In this document: in pieces, positions 10,326 through 23,260 of the stretch
Layout: each line of letters starts with the position of its first letter
How positions within the stretch are numbered: position 1 is the stretch's first letter
DNA from: Oegoconia quadripuncta
Taxonomy: Eukaryota > Arthropoda > Insecta > Lepidoptera > Autostichidae
Direction of reading: 5' to 3'
Assembly (NCBI GenBank): GCA_949316235.1
Contig: OX438754.1
Span: 6,433,501-6,497,500, forward strand
DNA length: 64,000 bases
Notes under the pieces: generated by a model
Seen by the model: only the letters and a program-made list of their open reading frames with translations
The model's database searches: none
What the model was told of the DNA's origin: nothing
Program-made: the position numbers and the translations under genes

Positions 10326-10459
10326 GTCGCATTCGTTCGCAAAGACCGCTATCGCTACGGGGTAGAGATTGGCCTATCTGGACACCTGCGTTACCGGGTC
10401 CAGATAGTTACCAGGGTGCACCGCGGGGAGGTTCTCTACTAACGCACCCCGCACCTAAT
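10326..10459 (-). other. 5' UTR and internal promoter region of the full-length element
   Basis: About 134 nt lie between the inferred 5' end (ATTAGGTGCG on the minus strand) and the ORF1 ATG. A stem formed by CTATCTGGACC and GGTCCAGATAG-like arms lies near 10372-10409. R1-clade elements carry their promoter in the 5' UTR, so transcription should start at or near 10459. The first 60 nt resemble the start of the short partner element. No promoter motif is certain. Confidence 0.6.
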
Positions 10460-10460
10460 C

Positions 10461-10490
10461 TAACCTAACCTAACCTAACCTAACCCAACC
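10461..10490. repeat. Short telomeric-type repeat (TAACC)n
   Basis: Five exact TAACC units run from 10461 to 10485, followed by the variant CAACC. This is the insect telomere repeat TTAGG on the minus strand. It directly abuts the 5' end of the retrotransposon and is not found at the other end of the pair beyond a single GGTTAC. It is either a remnant of an interstitial telomeric target or sequence carried in with the element. Confidence 0.9.
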
Positions 10491-10820
10491 AGAATCAACA
10501 ATCGCTGGAGCATGGCGGTTCTTGAGTGGTGACCGCGACTAGGCAGACGTAGTGTCACAAATTAGAATAAGTAGTGGGAGGCCTTCAGTAAGATGGAGCG
10601 ACGATCTTCAACGGACTGCTGGCAGGGCCAGGATGCAGCGATTATCTGGTTCTGTGGCGCGGGTGGGCTGATGATGTGTAACGTTTCAGAAAGCCGTGGG
10701 TGAAGAATTTTACATTTGACGTTCTTTTCTATTACCTTCTTCCGCACTCTCAAGGCCTTATGTATGTTAATTTAACCCCAAAAAATTATTACTATTGTTA
10801 TCAGTTGGATATGATTACAA

Positions 10821-11036
10821 TCAACTAGGTTTCCGCCCACGGCTGCGCCTGCGTGGAATAACTTTATCGCGGATATGTTTAATATTTATCCCGCGGGAAC
10901 TACTCACTTTACCAGGGTATTTTCTACCTATATACCAAATTTCATCCAAATTCGTTCAGCCGTTTCGCCGTGATTGAGCAACAAACAAACAAATAAACAG
11001 ACAAACATCCAAACTTTCGCATTTATAATATTGGTT
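10821..11036 (+). repeat. 3' end of an RTE-like LINE
   Basis: The stretch carries the familiar insect LINE ending: a CCGCCCACGGCTGCGCC start, then TTTCATCCAAATTCGTTCAG, CGTGATTGAG, an ACAAACAAAC run, and CTTTCGCATTTATAATAT at the end. The same ending is at 59680-59882. It is a 5'-truncated copy with no coding part. Confidence 0.7.
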
Positions 11037-11584
11037 TGAAAATGTTGTTTCATAGAATAAAAGTATCACTTGCAAATGTAATTTTTTCTAATTTCAATAT
11101 TAAAATTATGGGTAATGCTGTGACTCCCCGGGAAACAGTACGAAAGGGTTGCTCTTTTGAAATGGTATTGGGTTACAATTTGTGATTCGACAAACAAGTA
11201 GAAGTATTAGAATATTGTACAAATTATAGACTGAATGCTATGGCATACTACCCATCAATGCTTGCTTATCATCCAAAATTTTAAATAGCCTTTTGTATAC
11301 AATTTCGTTTTATAATAATGAAACTGTTTGAGTGTCAGGTGAAGTTGGTTTCTTCCGAGATAAAGGCAAAAACAGGATGTAAGCGGCAAGTAATAAAATG
11401 TGTCATTTTGAATGATATCGTGATATATGTCGTTGAAGTTGGTGAATGCTTGAGAACTGTAAACAAGCAGCGGTCCTGATTAAACACGATAAAACCGTAT
11501 GGCATCACCCTGGAGCTGAAGGGCCAACTAGTGTTGTAAAAGACTCGAGTTGTCGAGAGACGTTTGTATTTCTGTTGTTTCTAA

Positions 11585-11834
11585 AACGTTGCTTTTAACT
11601 TATTCATGTGAAACCTAAATTTGTGGTTGGTAACTCTCTTATAACTAGTTTTATCTTACAATGTGCAATCCGTAAAAGTAGTCGGTATCGGTATGCGTGC
11701 GGCGCGCCGCGTTTTATTTGCCGTCATATTTTCCCGAGCTGTAGGGACGATCAATGTCCCAAGTTGAACGTTGCTTTTAACTTATTCACGTGAAACCTAA
11801 ATTTGTGGTTGGTAACTCTCTTATAACTAGTTTT
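11585..11834 (+). repeat. Local direct repeat of about 68 bp, 182 bp apart
   Basis: Positions 11585-11652 and 11767-11834 are nearly identical (they differ at CATGTG/CACGTG and at the right end). The spacer holds a GC-rich core GCGGCGCGCCGCG at about 11698-11711. It looks like a recent local duplication; no coding content. Confidence 0.85.
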
Positions 11835-12525
11835 TAATACTTGTTTATGAATTTTTTTAAAGGTTTGCGTTAAGACTGAATGGATTTCTACCGTAGGTAG
11901 GCAGGTACTACTAAAAAGCTAACTATTGTACCAATGTGAGTTGTTTTTAACCGGGCTCCACAAATTTTTCGCTTAAAAGGTCTCTGGCTAGTCATTTTAC
12001 AAGTCGAGCCCTGAAAAATTTAGCCTTTGATGACTTGAGCACAGTCTTTGCAACACTAGGGCCAACGGGGCTGGGGGCGAAGGGGGTCCGGGCGTCGACC
12101 TCGCGTGGGTCGGGGGTCAGCGGCGCGACACGCGTTCATTAGCGCAATGCGCATGCGACGATCCTCGTGTATTTATACATGCATACTTCAAACGCATTCC
12201 TGTGGATATTACATCAAGCTCCCCCTTTCTTTACTTATGACCGGATGTATGTATTTAATTATAATAAATTACGTTAAGACTGCACGATGTTGTAATGTAC
12301 CTGGTAGGTGAATCATTTTTTAAAGTACCACCTATCTTTTAGAGCAGCGAATTTGGTTAGGTTGGAGCTATCATTACATTTTTTTATTTTATGGACGTTT
12401 GTTTTTGAAGTTTTTTCGATAATGAAAGTCAAGAATCTAAGCTCGAGCTGAAGCTGAGGTAAACCGCGTAATTTTGTCCATTGTCAGTATCGTTTTTTTG
12501 TTCGCATAATTTTTCTTTCATAATA

Positions 12526-12753
12526 TTTTTTTATGATTAACTGGATATGCAATTGACCACAATTGGAAAGTGACGATGTGGCCAAAGATGAAGCACGCTC
12601 TCAGTAGATGCCTCTTCAAAGGTGTAGGTGATCCCAAGATTGTATGGATTCAGGAAAGATTGACGACGGAAGGGAGTTCCATGCCTTGTTTGTTCGCATT
12701 ATGAATGAAGAGTTGAACCGCTTAGTGCGAATGTTCGGTATGTTAACTACATA
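12526..12753 (+). repeat. Dispersed repeat family X, copy 1
   Basis: The segment begins with a T run and TTATGATTAACTGG. It contains GGAAGGGAGTTCCATGCCTT and TATGAATGAAGAGT, and ends near GGTATGTTAACTACATA. A second copy lies at 34243-34535 with the same order of blocks. No coding capacity is seen; it is probably a SINE or a LINE 3' end. Confidence 0.75.
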
Positions 12754-12857
12754 TAAAATTAAAATTTTACGTCATGGATGACACAAACCGCAATATTATA
12801 CAAAACTACCCAACAAAACGAGTGGCCGCATGGTTCCCAGCAGAATATAATATTACC

Positions 12858-12896
12858 AGGACTCGTCCTGTGGGTGTTGTAAAAGGCGACTAAACC
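12858..12896 (-). repeat. LINE 3' UTR fragment
   Basis: Read on the minus strand it has TTAGTCGCCTTTTACAACAC followed by a CCACAGGACGA block. This matches 56210-56280 on the plus strand and the common lepidopteran LINE ending that contains CCCACGGGA. Only a short relic. Confidence 0.5.
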
Positions 12897-15598
12897 ATCG
12901 TGAACGTAACAGTATAGACCAGGGATGGGCAGCAGAGTCATTGGTCTCAAAAAAATGTGCAGAGCTCGCCGAATAGCCCAAATCCTGTCCAGGAAAGCGA
13001 TTCAAATCGGTCTACGTGAGAGGATGTTTAGTAGTGGATTTTTGTATGTTTAAATGCTACATAAAAGGAAAAATCGCGATTGACAGCTGATAAAATTTAG
13101 TTTTTGACTTCAGCCTCAATTTTTATCATGGTAATGGCGACAGACGCCACTAAATACATATTATTATGCAGAGGTTTTCTTCCTTTTTTTCTCATTTTGA
13201 ACGAACTGCTACCTAATCGCTCACTATTTACCCAAGACGAACCGGAGTCGCAGCAGATTATTTGGTACACTTATAAACGCATAATACCACAGTACGGAAA
13301 TAACATTTCTTTTCTTAGACAATAACCAAATCTCTGCACCTCGAAGGTTCTTCGCCCGATTTCGGAGGAAGGCCCGATCGCGGAAGCTGTAATGTTTGTG
13401 TTCCGGCCTGTCCAAACTCTCGCACTATTAAATACGCCGGCATCTTTGCATGAAACGTCCTTTCATATGTTTATTTTTGCTTTTAAAGTCCACTGGTGTG
13501 GTCCGGTTCACAATCCGTCATTTTCTTTGTGGAGAAGGTTGCTATTGTTAAACTAAAGGACATTGTGCTTCTCAGGGTCAACGCAAAGGTTTCTTGTGGC
13601 TTTATATTTTCTGTGAAAACCGCAACCTTGAGTAAAAGATGACTGACATTTAATGAACTGATAATTTGCAGCATACTAAGCAAATGTGCAAGCATAATGC
13701 TTAAAAAAATTTTCCAGTTTATTTTGTGTAGCATTTGTGCCGCCCATAGTTGTAGCCTGGAGCTCTTGTAGCAATTTGACAACAGAACAGTGTCAACGAA
13801 AGTTTTGTTGACGTTATGAATTTGTGTCTTGATAGGATAATGTGGACCGGTATCATTAATCTAATTCGAGACGCTAGACGAACGCAATGAATCAGTGTGA
13901 GTCAATCGAGAAAGTAAACCAGTAAGCATTGTTCCAGTGGATGCGCGGTACCGAGCGCGTGGGCGCAGGCAGCGGCGCGAATTAAAGCAGCTCTCTATTC
14001 ATTACTCATCGTTATTGCTATCGCCATTTTGGGAGACGAAAGCGAGTGTAGGCTTGTTTAACCTCCGTTTTATAAAGCTGTTTAATTATTTTTAAAGATA
14101 AAAGGGAGATCGTTTTTGTACTTTCACGTCCACGGTCAGTAGTCAGTGCACATGAGTGGCCTTTTATCTGCGTGAATGTGCACGCCCGTTGAGGAGCCAC
14201 TTAAGCGTGCACCCGCGATGACGTGCATGTTCAATTTAATATAGGTTAACAATAGTAATAGTAGGTAACGACAGAAATAACAGATGGGTACAGGTTGCTA
14301 AATTACATTCAATGTCCGTTATTTGTATAGATGTGTAATACACACAAAATAAAAATCTAAGGATTTTTGCATATTTTTAATTTTATCATTTTTTTTGTAA
14401 AATTTTTATTGTTTTTGGAATTAAATACCTAATCACAATTTTTATATAAACTTAATTGCATAGATTAACAGTGCTTGGATATTTTCTTTAGGGAAAAAAA
14501 TCATTTAATTTATGAACGATTGGTAATAATCGAAACCAGTTGACATGATTAGTAAACAGAGTTAATGGTCTCTCAGATATTTTTGACATCAGCTGACTGG
14601 AATGATTATTTATCCGTGGTATTTATTGGAAATTTAGCGATAAAAGCACATGATAATCCAGGACACTGCCCACGCCCGCGGCTTCGTCCGCGCGTATCTC
14701 TAAATAAAATATAAACTATCACCTGTTTATACATATTATTGTAACCTTACGAAACTCTCTAAAAAATGGTAGTGAAAACCGCATCAAAAACTGATGCATA
14801 GTTTAGATCAACTAAGCGCACAAACAGAAACCCAGGTAGCGACTTGTTTTATACTATTTAGAGATTATATTAGTGGGAAGTAGGGTTTTTTTAGATGATT
14901 TCTATTATAATAACGTACTTACTGATATGTCTGTTTATTTAGAAAACTACAGTGTATGAGGTAGAAATATTTATGCCTACATGCTTAAATGCTTAATCCT
15001 ATATAAATTAATTACATTGGCGATTTCCGACGATTGATAAAACAATTACTTTATCAAGTAACAATTGGAAGACAAGGGGTGTTTACTTTTACTAATATAC
15101 ACAAAAAGTATAATAATGTAATTGTTCATTGTGCAGCGTACACGCGAGAAAGTACCGGCGCGTGCAAGAACGGTAATTACCGCGACCCAACTTGGTATTG
15201 TTCGTCTCTATGTTAAACTGCGCTCTGAATGCAGTAAGATTACAAAAGGACGAAGTTCTATGATCGTCCGCGACATACGCAACATCACTGTTGCAATCGG
15301 CACAAGAGTCTTAATTAAACTTAAGTTTTTAATTGCGCCAACTTCTCCAAAATTCTTACTCCATATACCTAGCGACTTTTGATCCTCCCATGAAAAAAAC
15401 TGCATCGATTGAAATTTTTATTTCAGACATCTGGATTATTTCAACTAATTGTAATGTAAATGATTTTTTAATTATAAACCGGGCCATGTACGATTTGACA
15501 ACTCGCGCAAGGGTTCCGTAGTTAGAATTTAAATACAAATTTATTTTTGGAGTATTTACGTCATTGTGCATAGTTTCTGTTAACTTTTTACAGATAAT

Positions 15599-15644
15599 TT
15601 GGTCGACCATTACTCGATATGGTTATCGAGTAATGGTCGACCAA
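15599..15644. repeat. Perfect 21-bp inverted repeat with 4-nt loop
   Basis: Arms 15599-15619 and 15624-15644 are exact reverse complements around the loop TGGT. The arm contains GGTCGACCATTACTCGATA. No open frame or known repeat covers it. Confidence 0.95.
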
Positions 15645-16559
15645 GTGGTGTACTGGTTACAGCGTACTTTATAGCTACATATTATATCCTTCAAATATTC
15701 AAAAATAACTATTAAAGATTGTTTCACAACTTTATAGAGGTGCATCACCAAAATAAATAAATACCATTTAGGTTTCCTAAAAATAATAAATATCACTATC
15801 ACATTAAATAGCTTTAATAATTGTTAATTTGGTTCTTTTCCTCTTATAGGTACATATAATCGCACCTTAAGTAAATTAATTCACTTCCAGTTCTTACTCA
15901 GTATACCTAATCAGGTTAAGAAAATACTTAAGTAATGAATGATGATTAAAATTAAAAACCCGTTATCTTGCTTTTTATTACCGGAAATCACTTACTTGAC
16001 GACTTATGTGAGAGTTATGTATATAAGAATTGTCGCTATTAAGGTGGTCCGTTTTGCATACAAAAATAATTTCTTTCCCGGGCTTATTTATAGATTATTT
16101 CAAGCTGAAATTTCGTATAATACTAAAAAATATACATACCTACATATAATATGTATAAAATCATTTTTGCGACAGGAGCATTGTTAAAGCACTACATGTA
16201 ACTTGAAATAAGACTAGGAAAAACAAAAATACTTCTGTATTGTAAACTCGCCACCTTTTATTTTTCCCACAAAATTGTTCTATCCATCGGATACAATTTA
16301 TCTAAACAAGTTTTAAGTTATAAAGTTCTAAACTGCTGTGCGGTTTCGGCACATAAAAAGAATAGAACCAACTCGTCTCTTCCCGTGGGCGTCGGAAAAA
16401 GCGACTACCGTAGTTTCCACCAAAAAACATCTACAGATTTGCACATTATAACGGCGATGGACTCATCCCCTGTCACGTTTGTATTTCTATTGGAATACTT
16501 CGTATATAACCGTAACCGTTAAGGTGAACCGTGGATGTTGTTTCAAGCAATAAACTTAA

Positions 16560-16920
16560 TGTTTGGAACACCCAAACGCTAATGTTTGGGATATCTCTTG
16601 GGCGGGGTGGTCTTACTTGGAATAGAGGTAGTTCTGAAGATTTTCACTGCAATATCACTGGATTGTACTAATACGACCGACTGGTGTAATAGGTGACGTA
16701 GGGTTCCGACGCCCATAATTGAAATGTGTTTTTTATGCACATCGGGTTGGCACGTACCTCAATCAAACCTGATGTTAAGTGAAGATTAGGCCGAAGGTGG
16801 AAGCGTTCTGACTCGGAAACCCCAACATATTGGGGGGACATTTCTGTGATGAATGCGAACATAATTTTTCCCACAATTTATATATTTATCCATACCCTTA
16901 GTACATACAGCCTTTGCTTA
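16560..16920. repeat. Probable old transposon fragment
   Basis: The block contains CTGATGTTAAGTGAAGAT, AACCCCAACATATTGGGG and GTGATGAATGCGAACAT. The last resembles the GTGATGAATACGAACAT body of the tRNA-derived SINE at 23008-23260. It is too degraded to classify. Confidence 0.35.
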
Positions 16921-17841
16921 ATATGGGACTACATAATTGGTCCGATTAGTGAATTGGTCGATAAGTGTCCCAAATATTAAAAATATATATATTGAATAAA
17001 TATTGTCATTAAATAACATAATAGCGTTGAAATTAAAACATTCCTAGCGTTCTTAGATAAAGTTAATTACACGTACACACGTTTAAAATAAATTATTTTA
17101 AAAGCCTTTCTCTGTCAGTGTTATAAACCGTGACATATCCACTTTCACTTTAACTATGTCATACTGATTTTAAAACAATTCATTATAATTAGGATTAGTT
17201 AGTTTAATTTTAAAAATCCTGTAGGTGGTGCGTGATGCGTTAGTCGAGCTTTTGTTAAGCTCAAAACCAGTCTGCGGCAGTAAGATGCTAGTGAAAGCTT
17301 GGACATAGAATATTATAAACTAGCTATCCGACCCGGCTTCGCACGGGTGCAATTACTTTCTATAAATATAATATGCATGTATTATACATATAGGGTTATT
17401 TTTAATCATTGGTTGATACCAAATGGTATGTATAATATATAATATAATATAAATATTCCGGACACTTACACCAATCATCTAGTCCCAAACTAAGCAAAGC
17501 TTGTACTATGGATACTAGATAACGTATGTGGTCATGTCATGCATACCTACAAGCAACTTTCCCAAAGAAACAACTTTTTTAAATATCTTTAATTTCCCTT
17601 AAATTTAACAATACGATGCCGCCACCGTCGTATAGGTACGCTACGTTGTGAACCTGCTCTCCAGGGCGCGGGCGGCTAAAGAAAAATAATTTCTTTGGAA
17701 AAAGTTTTTGTTATCATGACATTTAGGTAATGCTACTCATTGCCGATGCGAGTGACATTGATAGAACGATAGTTTACTATAACGAGAGTAGTTTACATGG
17801 TAGCGTCACTACGAAGAAGTATTTAACACTTTCGCGGATAA

Positions 17842-17871
17842 AATAATAAATAAATAAATAAATAAATAAAT
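17842..17871. repeat. (TAAA)n microsatellite
   Basis: About seven AAAT units in a row. Confidence 0.95.
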
Positions 17872-20800
17872 GTATAACCATTCCAAAGTTCAGCATAATA
17901 TCACTAATGAGTAAATCAACAAGTAATGACATCCCGACGAACATCGCGAAACTATAAAGGTTTCTAGTTTGACTATACGGAACCCTATAAAGAGTGTTAG
18001 TTTTAATTGTGGCCAACATAAGAAATGCACACGAAGATACTGATACTTAGATGTTGCAGACTTCTGGATAACATGGATCGTTTGAAAACCGGACAAAGAC
18101 TTAATTAGTTCGAAAATTGGTCCGAGTCCTTTAAATGAAGGCTCCAAGACAAGTCTTTCTGCAACTCAAGGTCTCTTACAACACTAGTTATATTAGGACG
18201 TCACTCTTTAATCATTCTTATTTCGGTCTATATTATTCTGAGTCTAAAAGTGAAAGCTACTTTAGGATATCTTATTTATTTTATTAAACACATTAATTAA
18301 ACTCGATTTCACAGAACATTATTTTAGTTAGAAACTTTGTAAAATAATTAGAAGTTTTCGTAGTAGACTATTTTATGTAAAACTCAAGTTAGTTATCGTG
18401 TTTGATATTTTAAAATCGAGATCAATATGGTTACGTATTAAAATATATTCATAAAATCGCGTATGTATTATGATGATTATCGCAGAAGTGTTGTAACGGT
18501 TTGTTTAATTTGATTCAGAAACTGTTACGTACTGATGAAAAGTTCGATAAAAGATGTTCATTGTATTCATATGAGAGCTAATCGATTTTGCCAATCGATT
18601 TTTTTTGGTATACTATGCAAATGCGCATTCTATTTAAATAGCACCTAAAACTGTATTATATTGCTGTTCGCGGAACGTGTACTACATTATTGTATTGTTA
18701 CTTTGGTTGCGTAGGTCGGGCCTCTGTGTAACAAATAATTAATATGGGTCACGCAGACACAGTTTGATAATTAATTTGTCTTATTGTTACTGACTGAAAC
18801 AGAACGTGATATATATCAAACTACACCGCACAACATTTGTGCAGAAAGGCAAAATGTAATGATAAATTATGTTTAGGAAGACTGACGTACCTAATGAGTC
18901 CACGAGATATTTGTAATGCCATCTGAACATCATGTGGGTCAGACCTAGATCGATACAGTTAGTTTCGGTCCTGACTCATCAACCTCAAATCATCATCTTA
19001 ACCTGAATAATTTGTGTTCCACACTTGTTTTCGAAGGCCATTTGAAACATTGTGTTACATGAATACATGAAATATTGTGTCATAGAAAGCATAAATATCC
19101 TCCAACGTTATTATTCTTGGGGATAGTAAACAGTTGCCGTTTTAATTTTTTTTTTTATCACACTCCTTATCTTGATCATGGAAATCGTGATGATGTTATT
19201 CATATTATTGAATATATTACTAATTATAGAATGCTACTAATCATGCTTTATCACCTCGATGACAGCGCCTCCGGAGGACGTGCACGGGGCACGTGTCGAG
19301 TCTACACCATATCATGTTGCCAGGAAGTGTGATGAAACTTAGACATGTTTTTGATTCATAAGAACCCTTTGTTCATAACAGTAGCTCGTTGATGTAGTAG
19401 CACTGACATTGACCGCTACTGGCCCACGGTTATAGAAAACATTAACGCTAGATCTTTATACAGAACGACCAATATCAACATTAGCATCGTAATATGACGC
19501 TTTATTGATAAAATTAATTCCAACACGATGCGGTTTATATGGTGAATGTATTTGCTAAGCTTACTAAATAAAGACAAGCCGTGGCAGACGCAGCGATTAT
19601 GCAAATGGAATAATTTATTTCCTTTTTCGAATAAAATAAAATGGTCGTGCTGTCGATGCACTCTTGATATTTATGATATTTACATGGGCATCATCAGGTG
19701 CGGGTCACGTTTGCGGAAGCTCAAAATATAATTGAATCATTTTCATGAAGGACGATACCATCGCGAATAGTACACATTGGAAGCGTTGTATTAATTGCAA
19801 GATTGGATTCCTCGTAAGATAATGATGATGACCTTGCTGGTCATCGATATGGGCTATCCTAAAGGAAAGACAAGTAGGTAAACAAGGTTTCCGTGTAAGG
19901 TCCGGCACTGCATTGGCCGCCCACGTATTGTTCAGAAATCGATGGAGGCGTCGCACTAAAACATTGCAAACGATCTTTTGGTAATTCGTTCGTTCACGGA
20001 AGTATTTAACTTGAGCTCGTTCGTTGTAAATCGATTTATTTTAAAAGCGTGCATGAGTTATATCTGGAAATGAGAATAACATTGATATGGTCTAAATCAA
20101 ATAATTTTTCGTTACTACGTATGTTATACAATGTATGAGATTTTACGGAAGATTGTTCACAACCTCATGTTGTTGTGCAAATGTACCTAATTGTCTTTTT
20201 ACTAACAATTGTTTATACTATTACAATTGCTTCGGCGAAAGTTTTTGAAACCTAACATCTAAAACTCTCCGAGAGAAAATTCTTTCACTTTCTAACAGTT
20301 TGTCTGACGGCACAATAAAAGTTTCTTGATCCTGAGAAGCAACGACAGCCCTTATTAATGATAGTCATTTCACCGCTGGCACCAGTCGACCCGATATGGC
20401 TGGCTCATGTATCAGCATCAGCGTGGGTGACATTGTTTCCATGCGAAGCGCAAAGCTCACGGAAGAATGTTTACGCAATCAGATATTCACAACTCGCGTA
20501 AACCGTGATCACTTTTGTTTTCAAACGTCTGCCTTCGGCGTGGTCCCGTCGTCGTGGCCTTGATTGTTACCTCCCGCGCCCCGTTGCACATTGTCTGCAG
20601 TCGTTTGTCATCGCGGGTGACATGAATTCCCATTTATTAAAAATAAATATGAACAAGCGAAAGTTATCTTTATGTCCCGTATTCACTACAACAATATTTA
20701 ATTTATTACAATTGTTTCGTATGACGTGTCGGAAAATAACGTCAATCGTTCAACCTTCTTCTCGACAAAATCCATTCTTCCGCGTTTCGGAAATACAATA

Positions 20801-23007
20801 TATTTCATTGTCTGAGTCAGGCGCCCAGCCCAGGCGCTAATGATGGAGGGCTTAATTAATACTGCGTCAATAGTCAGCAGCGACGCCTAGGGAAAGGTTT
20901 CTGTCGCAGGTATGCCACTTAACGAACGGGCATTCCATTACCTTTATTCACCTAACATTTACATAAAAAGGTCATTGCCTATGTATGTCTGTTGACAATT
21001 ATCTGTTCACATACTCTCATAATGTCAAAAGTTGTCGGTTTTATTTCTTCCTCAATAAACTTGAATGACCACCCACATGTGGATAGTTTTTACACAGCAA
21101 TACAATTGCCATCTCCTTTCTAATCGTACATCATAAGTGTGACGGCGACCCCGAATACAAATTATGGGAACAAGCAATTTGGTGTATGAAGGATGGCGGG
21201 CGGTGGCGGCGGTAAAGTGGCGACTCCTACGCGCCTCTTCGGCGAATCGAACTGTCGTGGTGTATGGTGTACTGACAGCTTTGCCCTAATTGTGCATCGC
21301 AAAGTCGACCCGAGCGAGCCTAACTACTTGGTACTTTGGGAATAATGTTATTATTATTTCTTTTGTAGGTAATGTATGTTACAGCTATAGTGGATACGAA
21401 GAAAATAAATATAATACGTGTACAAACGAAAAATCGGAAATACAACGTTCACGTGTTTGTTTTCGATATTACATAGTCGCATTATGAGATGTAGTGTATT
21501 TGTAAATCGTTTAAAACTGGTGCTATACGATTACTGACACGGTACGGCGAATAATGTTGAAGTTGATTTAAGTTTATTTAAGTTTCAAATGCTTACGTTC
21601 TTTTTGTTGTCTGGATCGGAGGCTCTACCAGAGGCGTGAGTCACAAACACGTACAGGATCTTTGTTGTGCTTCCGAGAACCTCCACGGGTAGGTACGTCT
21701 TTGTGGGAAAGGTTTAATGCAGGTCGACGGACCGATTTCTCCTGTCCCACTTACACAGTCAAAATATAATTAAATGTCTTGTTAAATTGAATGCATGTTG
21801 CCTTAGATTAAATTATCTGTTATTCAATTCGAAGAATGTGTTGCATGTTTAAAAGAGTTTTCATATGGTTTTATTCTCCCGAGTTATTTGTATTTACAGA
21901 ATCGAAATCCGTTGTGCGAGTGTATATTTACTTTTAAATTCTTTGAATGTTTCGTCGCACAAGAAAGACGTGATCGCACGCAATGCAAGTGATGTTCACA
22001 AAATCTCAATCGTAATTGGTCTGACGGGAAAACTGCGTGATGACGATAATAATAAGGCGAATGGAAATGACGAATCAACGTCGACTAATATGATGTTAAT
22101 GTTTGACGGATTTTGACCCCAATGATTAATGAGCACCGTTACTTTTTAACTCAGTTATTATTGCGTTACTTTTTGAAACACTAAAAATCGCCGCCTCCTG
22201 CTAATGTACAGTAATTACCGAGAAACTACAACGTAAAACACGCACATGAGATACATATTTACATACCTGTCTCGAGATTTGTATTTGGCGTTAAACCGGC
22301 GTGATCAATAGTGATTAAAGGTGACAGCAAAGACGGTTCTTTCATGCTCACTCGGCCGAACGCCCCTTGTTATGTTGGTGAGGAATCGCAGAGCTTCATG
22401 CAGGAAGTCCATTTATGGGTGCTATTTTGATAAATTGTTTAGATTGCATTAGACTCGCGCTTAGCAGATCAAGTTTCTGTGGTAATTCCATTTATGGCAA
22501 TGGATTAATTCGTTGTGGTCATTGCTAGGATCACAGTATTATGGTTTGAAGCATTTAGTTAATACAGATTATGTTCCTAGTTTTTTTTTTTGGTTACAAT
22601 GTCAAATCATCTTTATATTGTGGAATGGTTAAGCTCATTGACCTTTCCTATTATAGTATGAAGGAAGGATTTCTATTGTCGAAATTGGTCCGTGACAAGC
22701 TCATGGTTGGTCCTCACGTGTGTGTCTCTTAATGATCGCGGAAACGTAGCATCCGTTTCATTTTATATACATTTTAAATTTATTTATATCATTGTGAGGT
22801 GTCACAATTTAGTCTCAATGTTAGGTGATAGACATAGCAGCCGAGTACGTATTTGTTTGAGTCGCGTGTATATGGAGCGCTATGCTTGAAATCATTAACC
22901 GATATCCATATAGTTTATTTTGTAGCTATCAATGGAGCATCTCGCCGGCGACCTTTTGTTGAATTGAGTCTCGATGCAAAAAGGGGGTTATAAATTTTAA
23001 ACCTATT

Positions 23008-23260
23008 ATGACGACCCGTTTGGTGTAGTGGTTAGCAACTCTGGCCACTATACCAAAAGGTTGCGGGTTCGAATCCCGCTAGGGGCATGTGTTTGTGTGA
23101 TGAATACGAACATTTGCACCCCAGTTATGGATGTTTCCATGTAAGTATTTATTTACAAAAGAAAATGTATTTATGTAGTATATCAACCATCTGTTATCCA
23201 CAATACAAGCCTATAGATGGCGCTTTGTGTACGTCTAAGAATATTTTATTTATTTATTAT
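23008..23260 (+). repeat. tRNA-derived SINE, copy 1
   Basis: The 5' part is tRNA-like, with an A-box-like TGGTGTAGTGGTTAGC at 23021-23036 and a perfect B box GGTTCGAATCC at 23066-23076. Next come GTGTGATGAATACGAACAT, a body with CAATACAAGCCTA and ATGGCGC, and a TTTA-rich tail. The same order occurs at 25231-25497 (minus) and 56308-56624 (plus). Confidence 0.85.

Larger units (their letters stand above)
4655..10459 (-). mobile_element. Full-length R1-clade non-LTR retrotransposon, SART/TRAS-like
   Basis: About 5.8 kb: a 5' UTR of about 134 nt, ORF1 (gag-like), ORF2 (endonuclease plus reverse transcriptase), a 3' UTR of about 310 nt and a 52-nt A tail (T run at 4655-4706). There are no LTRs. 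Both ORFs are open over their full length, so this copy is young and may be functional. TAACC repeats (TTAGG in the element's sense) lie directly upstream of its 5' end. The 3' tail is followed by GGTTAC. Telomere-targeting SART and TRAS elements of Lepidoptera are R1-clade and insert in TTAGG arrays. The sense orientation relative to TTAGG fits SART better than TRAS. The family name is an inference; only the R1-clade layout is well supported. Confidence 0.88.

Noticed and set aside
3254..10490. LTR retrotransposon or virus-derived element
   Set aside because: No LTRs, protease or integrase; poly(A) tails, an APE-type endonuclease and R1-type zinc motifs show a non-LTR element.
23021..23090. 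tRNA gene (A and B boxes)
   Set aside because: The acceptor stem does not pair, and the same head plus a shared body and tail occurs three times, so it is a SINE.
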